The notes under the pieces: generated by a model | What the model saw: only the letters and a program-made list of their open reading frames with translations | Databases searched by the model: none | Told to the model about the DNA's origin: nothing | DNA from: Pyxicephalus adspersus | Lineage: Eukaryota > Chordata > Amphibia > Anura > Pyxicephalidae | Assembly (NCBI RefSeq): GCF_032062135.1 | Contig: NC_092859.1 | Location: forward strand, 39,717,538-39,781,537 | Direction of reading: 5' to 3' | Length of the DNA stretch: 64,000 nt | Part shown: in pieces, positions 14,801 through 29,800 of the stretch | How the letters are laid out: the number at the start of each line of letters is the position of its first letter | Position numbering within the stretch: position 1 is the stretch's first letter | Translations under genes and position numbers: made by a program

Positions 14801-17800
14801 CATCTTCTTTTTGTTGGCCTCCTCAATGGCCATCTTCTCCTTAAGGTGGGCCTGAAGGAGATTTTTGATTTCTTTTTCATAGTCTTGGATTTTCTGCAAA
14901 CATTCACTCGATCCATTGCCTGTGTTTGGACACGAGGATAAAGAAAATTAATGTCAGGTCACATTTCTTGTTTACAAAATCAAAGCCACTTTTTCAATGG
15001 TCAATGAACCTTGTGGGCCTGATTTCTTAAAGCTCTCCAAAGCTGGAGAGGATACACTTTCATCAGTGAAGCTGGGTGGTGCAACAAACCTGAAATGGAT
15101 CTGGTGCAGGATTGAAAACATTTGCTAACAATAGCAAATAACTTTGAAGCAATCCATTCCAGGTTTGCTGGTTCACCCAGCTTCACTGATGAAAGTGTAT
15201 CCTCTACAGCAATGGAGGAGCTTTAATAAATCAATCACATTGTGACTGGTTATCAATTATGAATAGATGACAGTTTTAAATGTATGGTAACTAATGTATA
15301 CCACACAAGGAAAGCAGTTTAGATTGGATGATAATCAACTAAATCTACCTTTAGTTTTATTTACTGTAAGGATCTTTAAAAAAAAAAAAAGAGATTCCAG
15401 CTCTACCCCAGATGGTAGGTTACACTATACAAAAGAGTATGCCAAGAAGTATACATTCTAGCATTCTAGGGTCCTTCTAAGGCTAAAATGAAAACCAAAG
15501 CAAAGAGAAGATCATATAAAAAATGTTTAAAATATGATGCATAGTCAGTATCTATAATCAACATATCCTACAGAGCTATTGCTTCAGAAATGTTCATATC
15601 CATCCTAGGAGAGTCTTTTCCCACCTGCTGCAGTGCTGCTCAATAGGCCCCTTTATCCTCCAGTTGAGCCACGTTCAAATGGAAAAGATTTATACTGCAT
15701 GCCACATTGATATACATTTGTCCCTGGCCTTGCCAGAGCTCTAAAGATCAAAGCTAGCCCTCTTACCGGCTATGTCGTTCAGCTCTTGAGATGTGTGCTG
15801 GTTGTGCTTTGTTTTTTGCCGACTCTGAAAGAGAAACAATACTTGTTTTAATGTGGACTTAATTAATAAGATTGCAAATGGCCATAGACACTTAAGCATG
15901 TTTGGATGTGTAGACATGATGTAACTACCCATCTGTTCCAATCACCACATCCCTAAACACAAATACCGGTAGTTCCATCAGGACTATAGAAAGAAATTGG
16001 AAAGGAGAGTTGCAGACCCCAGTGCCGCATATTTTTTTTTAGTGGAAATCAAAAGCAATTGAGGAAGGTTTAATATCCCTATTTTTCTATCTTAGGCATG
16101 GGGGTATTTGCAGATTCCCCGAAGCAATTACATTGTTGCATTATACAAAAAAAGCTATTATTTACCCTAGCAGTTCCATGTCCTAATTTAAAGCTGACTG
16201 CTAATTTTGTCTAAGGGTAGATACAGTATAAGTAGGTAATAGTTTTATCTAGATTTTACCTTCAAAGTAAACCTTTGCTGACAGATAATGGGGAAATATT
16301 ATTAATATTAGACAGTATTTGCAAATTGCTGCATTACATGTCAGTGCTATAAACTCCACAGTCTTGTCACTAGCTGTCCTTCAAAGGAGCTAACAATCTA
16401 ATGCCCCATACCCAATCATAATGTACCATTTATATACATATGTCTTTAATACAGTCTAAGGGCAATTTTGGGGGGAAGCCAATTAACCTAACTGCATGTT
16501 TCTGGAATGTGGGAGGAAACCCAACGCAAACACAGGGAGAACCTGCAAACTCCATGCAGATAGTTCCCTGGCTGAGATTCAAACCAGGGACCTAGCACTG
16601 CTGAAAGCACTACAGGGCACAAAAAGACACTTATTGCCAAGGTTAAATACACCTTTGAGCTGAATGCAATTATTACCGAAATATATTGTATAATTATATT
16701 TTTTGCTCTGACAAAAAAATTGGCATAAAAAACAAAGACTTGTCACTAAGGTGTGTGCGGATTACTCACTGTTTAGACAAATGCTACAAAATCTTAGTAT
16801 AAACTATGGTGCCTGTGTCTTGTCAAAGACAGACAATCATGTTTATCATCCGAAAACAATGTTATCAGAGTGACTGCCATAATACAAAGACTGCCAAATA
16901 CCAATATGCCATTGGTGCAGCAGGTCCTCTCTGGAGTGTTAATGCCATGCTGATGCCATGCCTCTCACCAGATCCACACCAGACTATGCTATAATTTTAT
17001 GAAGTATTTACAGGAAACTTTCTCCAGAGTCAGTACTTCACAGTCCTTCACAGTACTTCACAGATTGAGAAACACGTGCAGCCATGAAATGCAAAGTACA
17101 TGATCTGTATATTTGCTCTTGTTAAGTGACTTAAAAGTGTTAAAGATCCATATAACAGCCAGGCAGCTGGCATCTTCATAGGGAGGACACATCTTCATGG
17201 TAGATTAAATCTGTCAGCAGAGCAATAAATGTAATAGCCTGTAACGCTGAATTGGTTACGGCAGGCACTACTGACCTACTGATACAACAGGAGATCTCCA
17301 ACAATTTTTTCAATGGAGATTGCATGGCAATTCCCAAATATAACAACAAAAAAATCATAAAAAGAGGGATTTCAATATCTAAATATCTTGTACATGGGAA
17401 ATGCATTTGAACATCTAAATATTACATGGCTTAATAAGACTAGGTGGCATGAATTGGTGCCTTAATGGACCTTTGTTTAATATTGGCCCAAGAGGGAATA
17501 ATCTATCATGGCAGCCAAACAGTTTCTCCACTGAAGTAAAGGAGGACTAGTTGTCATGGGAACAAGTGTAGTTCTCATTCAGACATCAGGATATATCAGG
17601 CCCAAGTGTTCAATATAATAAATATATATAAAAATAAAATAAAAGGAAATATGCCAGTAATCACACTAATGATCATAAACAGAGCCCTCCTGGACAGTGA
17701 GCAGATAACATTTTATTGTCATCCCCTGAAAACCAGAGCTTACCTAGGGAGGCCTACTATTAGCTATATTCCATAGCATGTAGCTTGAAATAAACAAGAT

Positions 17801-20800
17801 GGATGGTGACATGCAAACACAGATTCATTAGTACTCAAAAAATGTATTTATTTCACCTATTTGTGCTTGGTCAAATTGATGGACGATATTGAGACACCAA
17901 TGTATCAAAGGGATAAACAGGCTGTGGTGACACCATAGTTGATTTGGAGGGCAATGGCCACCTTCTGAACATCTCCATTTCATTTTAAGACCGCCTTTAT
18001 GGGTGTTTTTAAAACATCTGAAAACCACTGTAAGAACTGAAGGGGTATAGGAAGAAGAAATACAACATTGTTTTCCCTGGAATACAGACATGTGCCATTC
18101 AAAAATATCAATATTTATTTTTTTTAAATGGCTAGCCATGCCAAGTTCTGGAATTTAATATTGCTTTAATATGTCAAACACTTGCTTTGTTGTAACAGGT
18201 TCCAAGTGCATGTTTTGGGTTCACGTGTTATCTAACTTTGCAGTTCTTTGCAAATGTGTTTCTGTGCAATTTATTGTTTGTGCCTGCAATTTTCCCTCCC
18301 TTTAATTAAAGGCTTTCTATGCTACAAATAATCCGATAGCAGGCTCCTGGGATTTTAATATGGTGCCCTACATTTAGCGACTGTCTGTAATTATGAAATC
18401 GGTTTTGAATTTTCTCATGTCAAATATAAACTGTTCTCAAAGTCAACCTGTCACAAATTAAAACTTTTAAAATCATACACATCTGTACTCGCAAAGCTTC
18501 AACAGGCAGTGAGGCTGGGTAAAATGGGGCAATAGAACTATATATGTTATAATCGAGAACTGGCAGCAGGTAGGGTTATATAGAAGCAAAAAAAAAAAAA
18601 AAAGTCTCTTCTGCCATAAAACCACATTTTTTTCTAATACTTTCTTATTAACACGCTGGGGTGCTTTGTACAGTCTTCTACAATGATAAGTTGCATTGTC
18701 ATAGAAGCCCAATCTAGATCTAAAAGGTACAGATGTTTTTTTTTAGCAAGCAAACAAGGTGCAACAGCAGTTACCTGAAGCCCCGTGAAAGTTCTGCTCA
18801 GTCTGGATAGGAAGCAATATAGAAAATAAAACTTAAATTCAGCATATTTCTGGGTAGAATAAGCCATCATTGAATGGCTTGTAAGGTTTGTCTTTGTGTT
18901 TCTCTTTTCACCTGGCATATCTGGGTATTTTATCTGCCAGTATTTGTCTGCCAGAAAGCACCACAAGTATGAAAATGATCAGGGTGTCTCTCTCACAGAT
19001 GACATACCATCTTACTTACGCCAGCATTCCTCTGTCAAATTTGATAAAGGAGATATTTTTAATGAGGGTCAGGAAAACAGGAAAGTTTCAAGGAAAATCA
19101 GAAGATTGATGACACGTGATACACAAAGCATATGTGCTCATCCCAGCTACTCACAGCTCTGTATCAGGGCTAGAAATGAATACAAATCAAGGCTAAAAAA
19201 AAAATGCCGTGTCATAAATTACAATAAATGAGTACAATCAGTGACTTAATGTTCTGGCAAGCTTTACACTTAATTTAAGGCAAGCTTTACACTTTGCATT
19301 GCAGCAATGCATGGTATAATGCATATGGTTTCTGTTTAATGTGTTAGAATGGTCTTCCAGCAGATTTAAAGGTATTAGGCTGCCGTAACACAGTGCGAGC
19401 ATATCCTGTGTTCATTCGAATTCTCCTAGATCACAGACACCTGTTGTATATGTATGGACACATTTACATTGGTAGGGCAAGAAAAGAGACCACAAACACA
19501 ATATACTCCAACACATAAATAGTACAGCTCATGCACATCTTACTATGGCCAAAGTAACAAAATACTTCTAAACTCTAGTAAAAAAAAATAAAAATAAACA
19601 ACAGACCAGCAAAGGTAGGGTCATAACAGGTTTTATAGCTAGAAATATACTTTGAATTTAATTACCCCCTCCTCCACCAGTTTGGATACACCAGTTTAGT
19701 ATGAAATAGTGCTATCAGGGTTTTGCAATTTGTATCTCATTGGGAAACGAAAGGAACTCCCCAACATAAGGGAAGTGCCCTGGAGAGATGTCACAGAAAA
19801 CAGTGCCCCAATTAGATTTCCCCTTCAATTCTTGTTCTGGAAACACCTTTAAAGTTTTGGATTTTCCCTTAATTTTAATCCCAGTGATACTGGCCATCAA
19901 TACAACCAAAGAGTCATCATCCATTCTTAAGATTGTAGTCCATTCTTTGTTGTATTTTTCCTATGGTTATGCAAAACAAGATACACATTTTAAAGCCCAT
20001 GAGTGGAGGTGTACAGACTGTATTAGCTTGGATTGTTTTTCCTCCCTAAAGCTGAACCTTGGGCAAAAATGGTTTAACCCCCTGCAGTGGATCCCTCTTA
20101 CCATTGCAATGGTTAGCTCAATGACCTAAATAGGTGGAGTAAAACTTACCTTACTTCCCACTTTCACAACTGTAAACACTCCTATTCCATTTTGTTAGAC
20201 CAGTCCCACACAGTCATACCAGAATCCCCTTTAATGCATGTCTGTAAGCCTTTCACTGGCCAGGATAATTCCAATGGCAGTTCTTTTCACCAGCTTCCAT
20301 TTCATTTTAGAATCAAATTCAAGCTCCTGTGCTTTGCCTTCAACTCCCTCCTCCGCTCTTGTCCCATTTACCTTTCTGACCTGATTGGAAAATACATGCC
20401 ATAGCTGCTCTCTTCACTCCTCCAATGATCTACTAATTACTTCCTCACTCATAACCTCATCACATTCACGACTTCAAAACATTTCTAGGGCTACCGCAAC
20501 TATCTGGAATGGTCTTCCACATCCTATTAGGCTTGCGCTAACTTTCTGTTCATTTAAAAAAGCACTGAAAACCCATTTTCTTCAAACTTGTCTACCTGTC
20601 TTCTTCCCTTTCTTAAACTCTCACTACTTCCCACCATTCCATTTCCCCCCTCCTACTGTGTGCTACTTCCCCCATCTCTTAGATTGCAAGCTCTTCTGGG
20701 CAGGGTCCTCTCCTTATATAACCTCTCACTCCTTCTGTGTCACTGTCTGTATATGTCTGTCATTTGCAACCCCTACTTAATGTACAGCACTGTGTAATAT

Positions 20801-23800
20801 ATTGGCGCGATATAAAAACTATTTAATAGTAATATTAACAAACTGGAAGACCTTTTAACTGCAGAAGCCAGATGTAAATGTCACTCCAGTGGTACTACTA
20901 CTACTACATTTTAAAAACCCAGGATCATTAGCGTCCCACTACATTACCAATCCATTTTGTCAGATCGCTAAACCACAGTCTACTAACTGGAACCACATTA
21001 GCCCCTGCAGAAGGGTGCTCATGTTCATCGCCTCCCCCCCTCCACTCATCATAAAACAGAACAGGGTGCTCAGCAGTGGGTGGCAAGTCCTGGAATTGTG
21101 CCTAAAATGTAACCAAAAATGACTGCCAACAATCATTTTAAACAATTATTTTGGTCGGGGTATGTTGAATGTTTATTTTATATATGTCACTTGTGATATC
21201 AGCTGATAAATAGTTTACAAAAAATAATAAAACAAAGAATAACTATTTAGTGTTACTTATTAGGCAATCTCTACAAAGCTGGAGGTCCGGGTATATATAA
21301 AAAAAAAAATCTTGCGCCTGGTTGACACTCCAAAATATTACCATTGTGAATCGCCCGAATCTTGCATTTGTCATTAGCCACCAATCTACCCTCAAATATG
21401 TGCAAGGAAAGTTACAGCTGCCCTGTTTGCTGGACAATTTTTTATGTTTCTGTACATTTCTAGAGCTTTGCAATGAAAAACACAGTAGGTTTAATGGTTC
21501 ATGTCATCTCCAGACTACATTCTGTCTTCATGTACTTTATTTATGAACTTTTATCATGTCTCCTGAAAAGATCTCTTTTGGAATCACATCTTTTGTATAT
21601 ACGGGTCTGAAAGTTTCCATTGTGCTTTGCTTTTGAAGATGTAAAATACAGACACATCAAACCAGCTTGAGGATAAATAACATAAATCCTGTCCCAACAT
21701 TGCACATTCCCCCTGCTCAGTGTCTCATGACAGTGACCCTGCTGGCAGCCTTCACACTCCTGGAGAGGAGTCCACAGTCACTGTTAAACATTCACTTGCA
21801 GAAGTAAACTACTACAAGTTATATATTTAACACACAACCCATGAATTCAGAGAGTGGGGGCTACTTAAAGTGAATGCAGCCTATGAATGTTTGTATGGAA
21901 TAGAAAAGGAATACAGGCTCACTCATGCTTTTTTTTTTTTTTATCAGTTTCACCAATAGATTCACAAATTCACCTTGTCCAATTACCACTGTCAAGAAAG
22001 TAATTTGAAAGAATTAGCCACGTAAGGGGCCTAAATCTTTCAAATAGAATATCTAGTCAACTGTGTAAAAAAGCCTTTACTTTCATTGCCCCGATGTGTC
22101 TGCCTGTGTTGGAAATTTAACATGGTTAATGATTTTTGTTCTATCCTCACGTGACAGTGTTTAATTTGGAAATACTGCACAATAATCAGAAAATACCTGA
22201 TGGGTGTGTAGCTACATGTGGAAGGGGTCATTAAAATCATGGTGCAAAGTGTACAGCCCCTGGGTGCTTAAAAAGAAGGAGCATAGCAAACTTTTCCAAT
22301 GCCCACTGAATGCCAATTAAAGTCTAGGACTGAGCTGAGGAATATTTATGTACTCTTGTTGGTAAAGTACTGTGATAGCTTAAACAAAGCAAGCAGTTTT
22401 CAGGTCTGCCAAAGCTGTACCATAAGCTGTCAAAAGACTCTCACTTTGCCCTGAAATCTAAAATAAAGTTTTCCCTATATTTGTACTGGTTACAAAAAGC
22501 AACCAGTAAAGATATTGGAAAAACTGAAAACTAATGCACCTATCACACCATGGACTGGTAAGCTGCAATATATTACATTTTTGCCTTTCACTTTAGATAC
22601 ACTACGGCAGCAGTTACCAACCGGTGGTCCATGGCTCTGTCTCCCGACACAACCCCTCCCCCCATTCTGAGCCTGCGATGGGGGAGTAGGCAGGTTCCGG
22701 CATTATGACATCACTCTGGGGGAATTTTCTTCCCCTTTGAGTGACACACGGCTTGCGGCGCATGTGCAGGGTTTAAAATTTTGAATGTAAAGGTCTGTGA
22801 GCTCCAAAAGGTTGGCGACCACTGCACTAAGAGCTCTATTTATAAAACAGGGAATCTGACATTCCCTCAAAAAATACCTTGTGGGAATCTTCCAAGGCCA
22901 TGTATTTCAATGCCAGTATTTGGTTTCCACAAAGGAATGTTTGGTGGGATGTTGGTTTCCCTGTTTTATAACTAGATCCCTTAGTGTACATTAGGGAGAG
23001 TTCAGGTTAGGTGTTGGGGGTCACAGGGAGGCCCATATTGTGCCAAATACTATCAGTGTTAATCTCTTTGTCATTGAAACTCCCCATTTCAGATGCAGAA
23101 AGCAACAATATTAAGGGCTGTTTTAAGAGATCTTAATATAAAAAACTAGAAGGGAGTTCTTCTTAAAATTTGGGATTTTGTAAAAATAAAGGCTTGCATT
23201 TCTTTTATAAGAATTCTGAATGCTGTACAATGTAATAGTGGGACCTACTCCCCTCCTTGAACTTGTTGCATCAGGAGTACAGAGAGCCCTCCCCACACCA
23301 AGCTCCATACTTCGGACAGATCCCTAGAAGGAATGTACAGTCTGCTGCACTGGGGAACAGATTCCCATCTCATGCCAACTGCATTTGTAATGTCAAGAAG
23401 TGTTTACGAGATTTGAGCTGTCTGCTAATAAAAATGAGACTGAGGGTTTCTGTGTACATCCAAGGTGCAGTCAGGATGGCATAACATGAACAGTACTACA
23501 CCAGGATCTATTTCTGTACACACTGAAATACATTTACCTCAATATTGTACCAATGTTCCAAAAAGCGATTCTGTATACCCAAGGTGGCTAGGATATTAAA
23601 AGCCAATTTCCAAAAATATTTCTTTAACCTGAGTCATACACAACCTCAGGACTAGGTTAACATTTAGGCACAGTAGTCTTCTGCCTAATGGCAGCAGAGC
23701 CAAGAGGGGTGACCCAAGGTTGTGTGCCCGTAGGTTTTTATGATGGAAATCTGGCCTTATGCAATCTTCTTATATGTCTCAGTGGCACTAGTGGTTATAT

Positions 23801-26800
23801 ATCTACACCCACTGGGGATGACACCTTCCTCTTCCTATCTATCCTATCAGTTGATCTGGTAAAACATATCTAATATTGACAATGGAAGAGCATGCCTGTA
23901 CAACGTGTATGACAGCATTGCTTCTTTTTTCCCCTATTACCATGGACACATAATAAAGGCTGACAATACCATAAGCATGGGAGTTGCACCCTTTCGACAG
24001 TGCACAGCACCACAGTCCTTGTAAAGTTTTAAAAACATTGTTAACTGGAAGAGAAAGAAGTTTTATAACAGAAGAGACATTCTCCTCTGACATAAAACAT
24101 TACTAGCTAACAATTTTTATACAGTGTTTAGTTTGGCTTTAAAACAATGTTTACCTTATGTGTTTGTAATAGCTGGCCTGTTTTTTTTTTTTTTGTTTGT
24201 CTTTTTGATACTTTGTCCTCAACCAAAATAGCTTCATGGACTTTAAATCAGTGTAGTAAAGTTTTATTCCTTCAGAACACTATAATACTATTTGGATACT
24301 ACTGAAGGACAGATCTTGTTTAGGTAATAAAAGGAAACAAAAAATATGTCTACAAAGATGGTTAATAAATTCTAACACGGACAGTGCTACAGAAAGCAGA
24401 CTATCATATGGGCCCTTTGTCAAACCTAATAATGCAAAAAATTTGGCCACCTAAAATGTTGTTACAAGGGCCATCTAGGGGCAGGGGGCTGTGGGCTGTG
24501 CACTCGCTATGTAACCCTTCCATATTACCAGCATTGCTTAGTTGTTGTTTTTTAGAGGCCACCGCATGTTGCATTATGTAAACAATTTTTGAGCCTTCAA
24601 GTAAATATATAGGACTTTCATAGGGCAGAATACCAGTCACATCCGCCTCAATAGAGCTGTGATTACCACAATAACACTTATGAGCAGCACTAACTATCAC
24701 AATGTTCAATTTGTATTAATGTATTTATTTTTTCAGTCTTCTGTTGAGATATGTGACTACATCCCACAATTACAGGAGTCAAGGATGTTATGATGAGCCA
24801 AAACACATAAAATTGTCTCTCATTTCTTTTGTTTCATGGTCAGTATAGGTATAAAGTAGTTAGGAAAATAAAGCAGATTCCATGCTGCTTTCAACAGTTT
24901 ATTCTAACAGCAAGGATTCCACAACAAAGCCCCCCTTTCCCAGCCACACCAGACTTCCACAACGAAGATACACTTCCCCAGCCACACCAGGCTTCCATGA
25001 CGAAGACCATCTTCCTCAGCCACACCAAGCTTCCACTTCCCCAGCCACACCAGGCTTCCATGACGAAGACCCTCTTCCCCGGCCACACCAGGCTTCCGTG
25101 ACGAAGACCCTCTTCCCCGGCCACACCAGGCTTCCGTGACAAAGACCCTCTTCCCCAGCCACACCTGGCTTCCATGACGAAGACCCTCTTCCTCGGCCAC
25201 ACCAAGCTTCGGTGACGAAGACCCTCTTGCCCAGCCACACCAGGCTTCCTTGACGAAGACCCTCTTCCCCAGCCACACTGGGCTTCCATTACGAAGACCC
25301 TATTCCCCGGCCACACCAGGCTTCCACAACTCAGACTTTCATCTCAAGACACACCAGGCTTCCATGACAAAGACCCACTTCCCCAGCCACACCAGGCTTC
25401 CATGACGAAGACCCACTTCCCCAGCCACAACAGGATTCCACAGCAAAGACCCACTTCCCCAGCCACACATGACTTCCGCAATGAAGACCCACTTCCTCAG
25501 CCTTACCAGACTTCCGCGACCAACACCCTCTTCCCCAGCCACGCCAAACTTTCAAAGCCCAGACCCCCTAACAAAGACTACCACTGCTAAAACTCCAAGC
25601 CACACCTGAGTTCTACAATAAAGACCCCTGCCACAGTCACTATAGTCACTATAGTATGCACAACGCCTCCCAATCCAAATTACACTACATAAAGAAAATA
25701 TTTTAATTTTTCGTTTATATCCTTTTATTACTTTTGTTTCACAAGTTGAACAATTTTTAAGTCCACCAAGGACAATGACTGTCCTACCACATGATACATT
25801 ATGGAAGATAAATTTAACTCCTCCACCACCTTTGCTTGCTCCTTACTGGGAATGACAGGGAGTGTGTGGGTGTGCTAGCAGAGGAGTAAGCATCATCTTA
25901 GCAGTGTGTATATATATGTGTCAGAATGTGAGGGAGCAGCACAGGTCAGTGCTGCTATGACTGAAGCGCTTAAAACAGCCAATGCACATTCCTGCATATC
26001 AACACGACTGTAAAGGGAGATACAATAAGCAAAGCCAGTGGAAGGCAAAGAGCCAGCTGTTGGGAAGAATAAAATAGCAACATCAAGGTGCCACATTATA
26101 AAGCTTATTTAACTCAATAGGCAAAGTCCAAAGACATGCCATACCACAGCAATCAACCAGAAAGTTGCTTTTAGTGTAGTCATTCTAATAAAAGCTAGTC
26201 TGTCTAGTGGTTTGGGTTCTTTAGGATCCTCTATGCCAGTAAATCATTACTGCTGAACCATCTTGGATATCCATGTGTTACAGAGCTGTGATCATATGGA
26301 CAAAGTAAAAGCAGCGGAGGGACTGCTGAACAGCTTGAAACTGTGTTTAATTTATCTGTGGTCTATGTACCTTTTTGATGAAAGCATACAACTGAAGGGG
26401 ATTTTAATTTTGAAAATGAAAATCCTCTCAAAAGAATTCATTACACCGTATAATATAAAGGTTACCAACTTTTCATTTTTCTGTCACTTTATTCCCCTCT
26501 GGGAATGAGAAGAATTCTGTGTAGGCCCTAATTCAAAATAAACTGGGACTTACATAGGACTGAGGTTTCTCAGGTAGTTGATGGGGAGGTATAGTCAGTC
26601 ATATGCTCCACTATACCCAGAAGTCCCAGGTTTTTCTATACTGTAGTCAATGAAATATAGAAGACGTAAAGGGAGGGTAAGTAAAGCTCAAGTTGAGGTT
26701 AGCATAAAGATGAACCTGTTCTTCTGCTCATGAGGGCTCATTTCCAAGCCTACACCCCCAAAAAAATATTTTTGGATGTTCAGTGAATAAATAAGCCATT

Positions 26801-29800
26801 AGTGTTATACACCTGAACAAGACCAGAACTGCAGGATTCTTGAAGCTGCCCCATACAGAAGCAATGTTCAATCCTGAACGTTACAGTCTTTAATTTTAGG
26901 GTGAAAGTCAGCAAAAACTCTATGAGATAAAGCAAGAGACTTACTTTGATCCTGGACTGACCTGTGTTTGGCAACTGATACATGCCCCAAGTTATCAGCT
27001 GGAGTTTATTTAAGGGTTAAGGACCACCACCTCACCACCCCAACATAACAGCACTGCTTGCTCAGTGCCCAAGCACCATCTCATGGGAGTGAAAGTGTGG
27101 AGTCAAATGTACCATATACCCTGAAGTACTGGGGATTTTTCTTAATCAAATAGAACGAAGGGACAGCAATAGTATGAATTGCTGGTCAAAAAATTAATTA
27201 AACTTGTTAATAAACCCTGCACGAGGTAAAAAAAAAAAAGTGTATTAAACATCATGGTTAATAGTAATAATAATAATGTTAATGCTAGCTTTTTCAGGTT
27301 CAGCCAAACTCGACTGACATTAAAGGTCAAGGTATCATCACCCAAGCCTTTTAACCTAAGTCATGAAGGATGACCTCCTGTCACTTTCAGTAAGTAATAA
27401 TGTCAGTCATTCAGCTCACACATCCTCCTCCAGACTGATACAAGTTTACCATCAGCAGTGCACATTAAGCAAGAAAAGGACTTCATCTATCAGGTTTTTT
27501 TAGCGGTTTGCAGGCTTATTCAGAAGAGTTGCTTTCACTCCCTATTTCAGTGGCATTGAATCATGGAGAATCATGGTGAAGAAGTAGGACATATCTCCTG
27601 TCATTTATATATGTGCATTTATTGTATTACATGCATATTACTTAACTGTAAAAACTTCCTTTTTTGGATGTGTAGACATCCAAAAGCCCTGTGACAGGTG
27701 TAATGATTCATCATTTTGGGTGTGATGTCAGTAGTCCCATCAGACTCCTAGCTAGACCCCAGGGCTCTTACCTTTTCGGTTGGGGGAGTTACCTGGGTTT
27801 AGGGTAGCGCATGCAGGGTGCCAGTTTGGCTTTCTAATCGAGTATAGCACAGTTGTATGGTTCTGCCCTGAGACACGTTTCCCCATACCTGAAAGTACCA
27901 GATATTTGTCTTCACCAATATTAGCTTAATGGTGAGGCAGAACAAGGTTATGTGCTACTGGTAGGGCCACATGAAAAGAATCTGTTCTGTATATGTAAAC
28001 CACTGGTTTGATTTAAAGACATATACCTATTAGTGTAAATACACAAACCCTTTCTTATTGGCCAGCGAGGTTCTATATTTCAGCGACAAGCCCATTAAAA
28101 TGTGAGACGGCATAAGTTAGTGTCGAGATCCAATATCTGGAAGTGTAGAAACGTTGCTAATATCAATGTTACAGGTTACAGCTGAAAGGGCAACTTTTTG
28201 AGACAGCTGCATGTATGTGCATACCTGGGCTTTATACCTGTCATTTTCTTTTTCTTTAGTGACATCAAAAAAATCTAAATTCCATCGTACCTGCCAAAAA
28301 AGATTCCCACCACTCCTATTCATTTCAGTGTTTGTCAGGGCATTTGGGAAAATCAATACCAGTTAAAAGTGTTGGCAGTTGTTCCAATGCAGTTCAATCT
28401 GAGCCTAGTCTTAAAGAGCCATGGCACTATCTTCATGTGGATAAACTCACTCACAAATGACATTTTTGCAACTCCTCATTCATATAAGCACCACAGCTCT
28501 GATTCATAGTCGTATAAAGCTAAAGAATCAATCCAGGCAAATGTTCTGCAATACAGCAACCCAATCAAATTGCAACTGCTAAAGCTGAACTTTTTAGATA
28601 CAAACCACAAAAACAGTTTAACAGGACTGGAAGACAGTTAATGCATGGATGGACCAGTAAACGGGGTAATTTATTTAAGACACAAATCACATTAAATTCA
28701 CCATAATTATAAAATTTGCAATCAGCTGAAAGTTTCAACACTTTTTAGCAGGATCACCACTTTCACTGTTGAAAGATAGAGATTGCCATTCGTTTTATAA
28801 AACAGCAATCAAATGGGTGACCAAGGTATAGTTGACCACACTCAAAGTTAAGAACACCATTGGCCACAATGAATACCAGTTTTTTGTTATAAGCCCCTTG
28901 ATTGCCACTTTGGCAGCAAATTGAATTTCTTAAAAGCAGGGATTGCATGCCATAACTGCCGTGAAAATGCATTGGGTGTAAAGCATTGCTGCTGTGCTCC
29001 CAGGAGCGGCAAACCACACATGGGGTAATGTTCAAAGAAGTGCAACAACTACTACATCATGATCTGACACTGCTGCGTGTAAAAAAATGGTTTCCAACCA
29101 CTGCCATTTACTTAAACAGGAGCAGTTAAGTTTGTCACAAGTCTGTAACTACCCCGAGTCTACACCAACTGATCCAACTTTTCATCATAACTAAAAAAAA
29201 AAAAAAAAAGTTAAAAAATTGTGAATTACTTCTTTGAAGTTAATGAAGCCTCTGATCACCAGTGTAGTTTATTACTGTACACCAAATTATCCCTGATAGC
29301 CAAACAAAATTGATTGTTATGCTGTTAGGCCGTTTGATTTGTTTTCATAAAGCTGCTCATCAGGGTTGCTGATTACATTGCCTGATGTACAGACAGATTA
29401 GACGGAGCATTCGCAATCATGCATATGAAAATAATCATAAAAATATGGCACAAGAAAGAAGAAAAAAAAAACACAAAAAGGTACATCACATGTAATGCTC
29501 AGCTTTCATACTAACTCAAAATAGGAAAATATTTTTCATAAAACAGAAACTTAATTGGATATATTCCTTCTACCTCGTTAGCAAAGCATTCATTGAAATG
29601 ATTAAAACAAATTCAAATTATTTCTTAAATTCTCAAGATCAGTCAAGTTGCTGTGTATTTATTCATAGCAAGTGAATCTGTAGGAGGGGCTTTATATTTT
29701 CCCAATCACTTTCTTCATTATTTGAGCACAGACATAAAAAAATAGATACAAAGGAAAAGTTTGAAAACCTGGCCATTTAATGACAACTGTGTGCATCAAG

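Noticed and set aside
17828..18139. 103-codon minus-strand open frame in CCDC69 intron 1
   Set aside because: No splice borders, phase or homology to CCDC69, and no transposase or other motif could be identified.
18896..19231. 111-codon open frame on the plus strand
   Set aside because: Lies in CCDC69 intron 1, antisense. No domain, signal or homologue is recognised, and an overlapping frame is also open. It is consistent with chance.
24891..25316. 141-codon repetitive open frame
   Set aside because: It is the translation of the 38-bp minisatellite; other frames of the same array are equally open.
24920..25640. CRISPR-like regular spacing
   Set aside because: Units abut without unique spacers and the genome is a vertebrate; it is a minisatellite.
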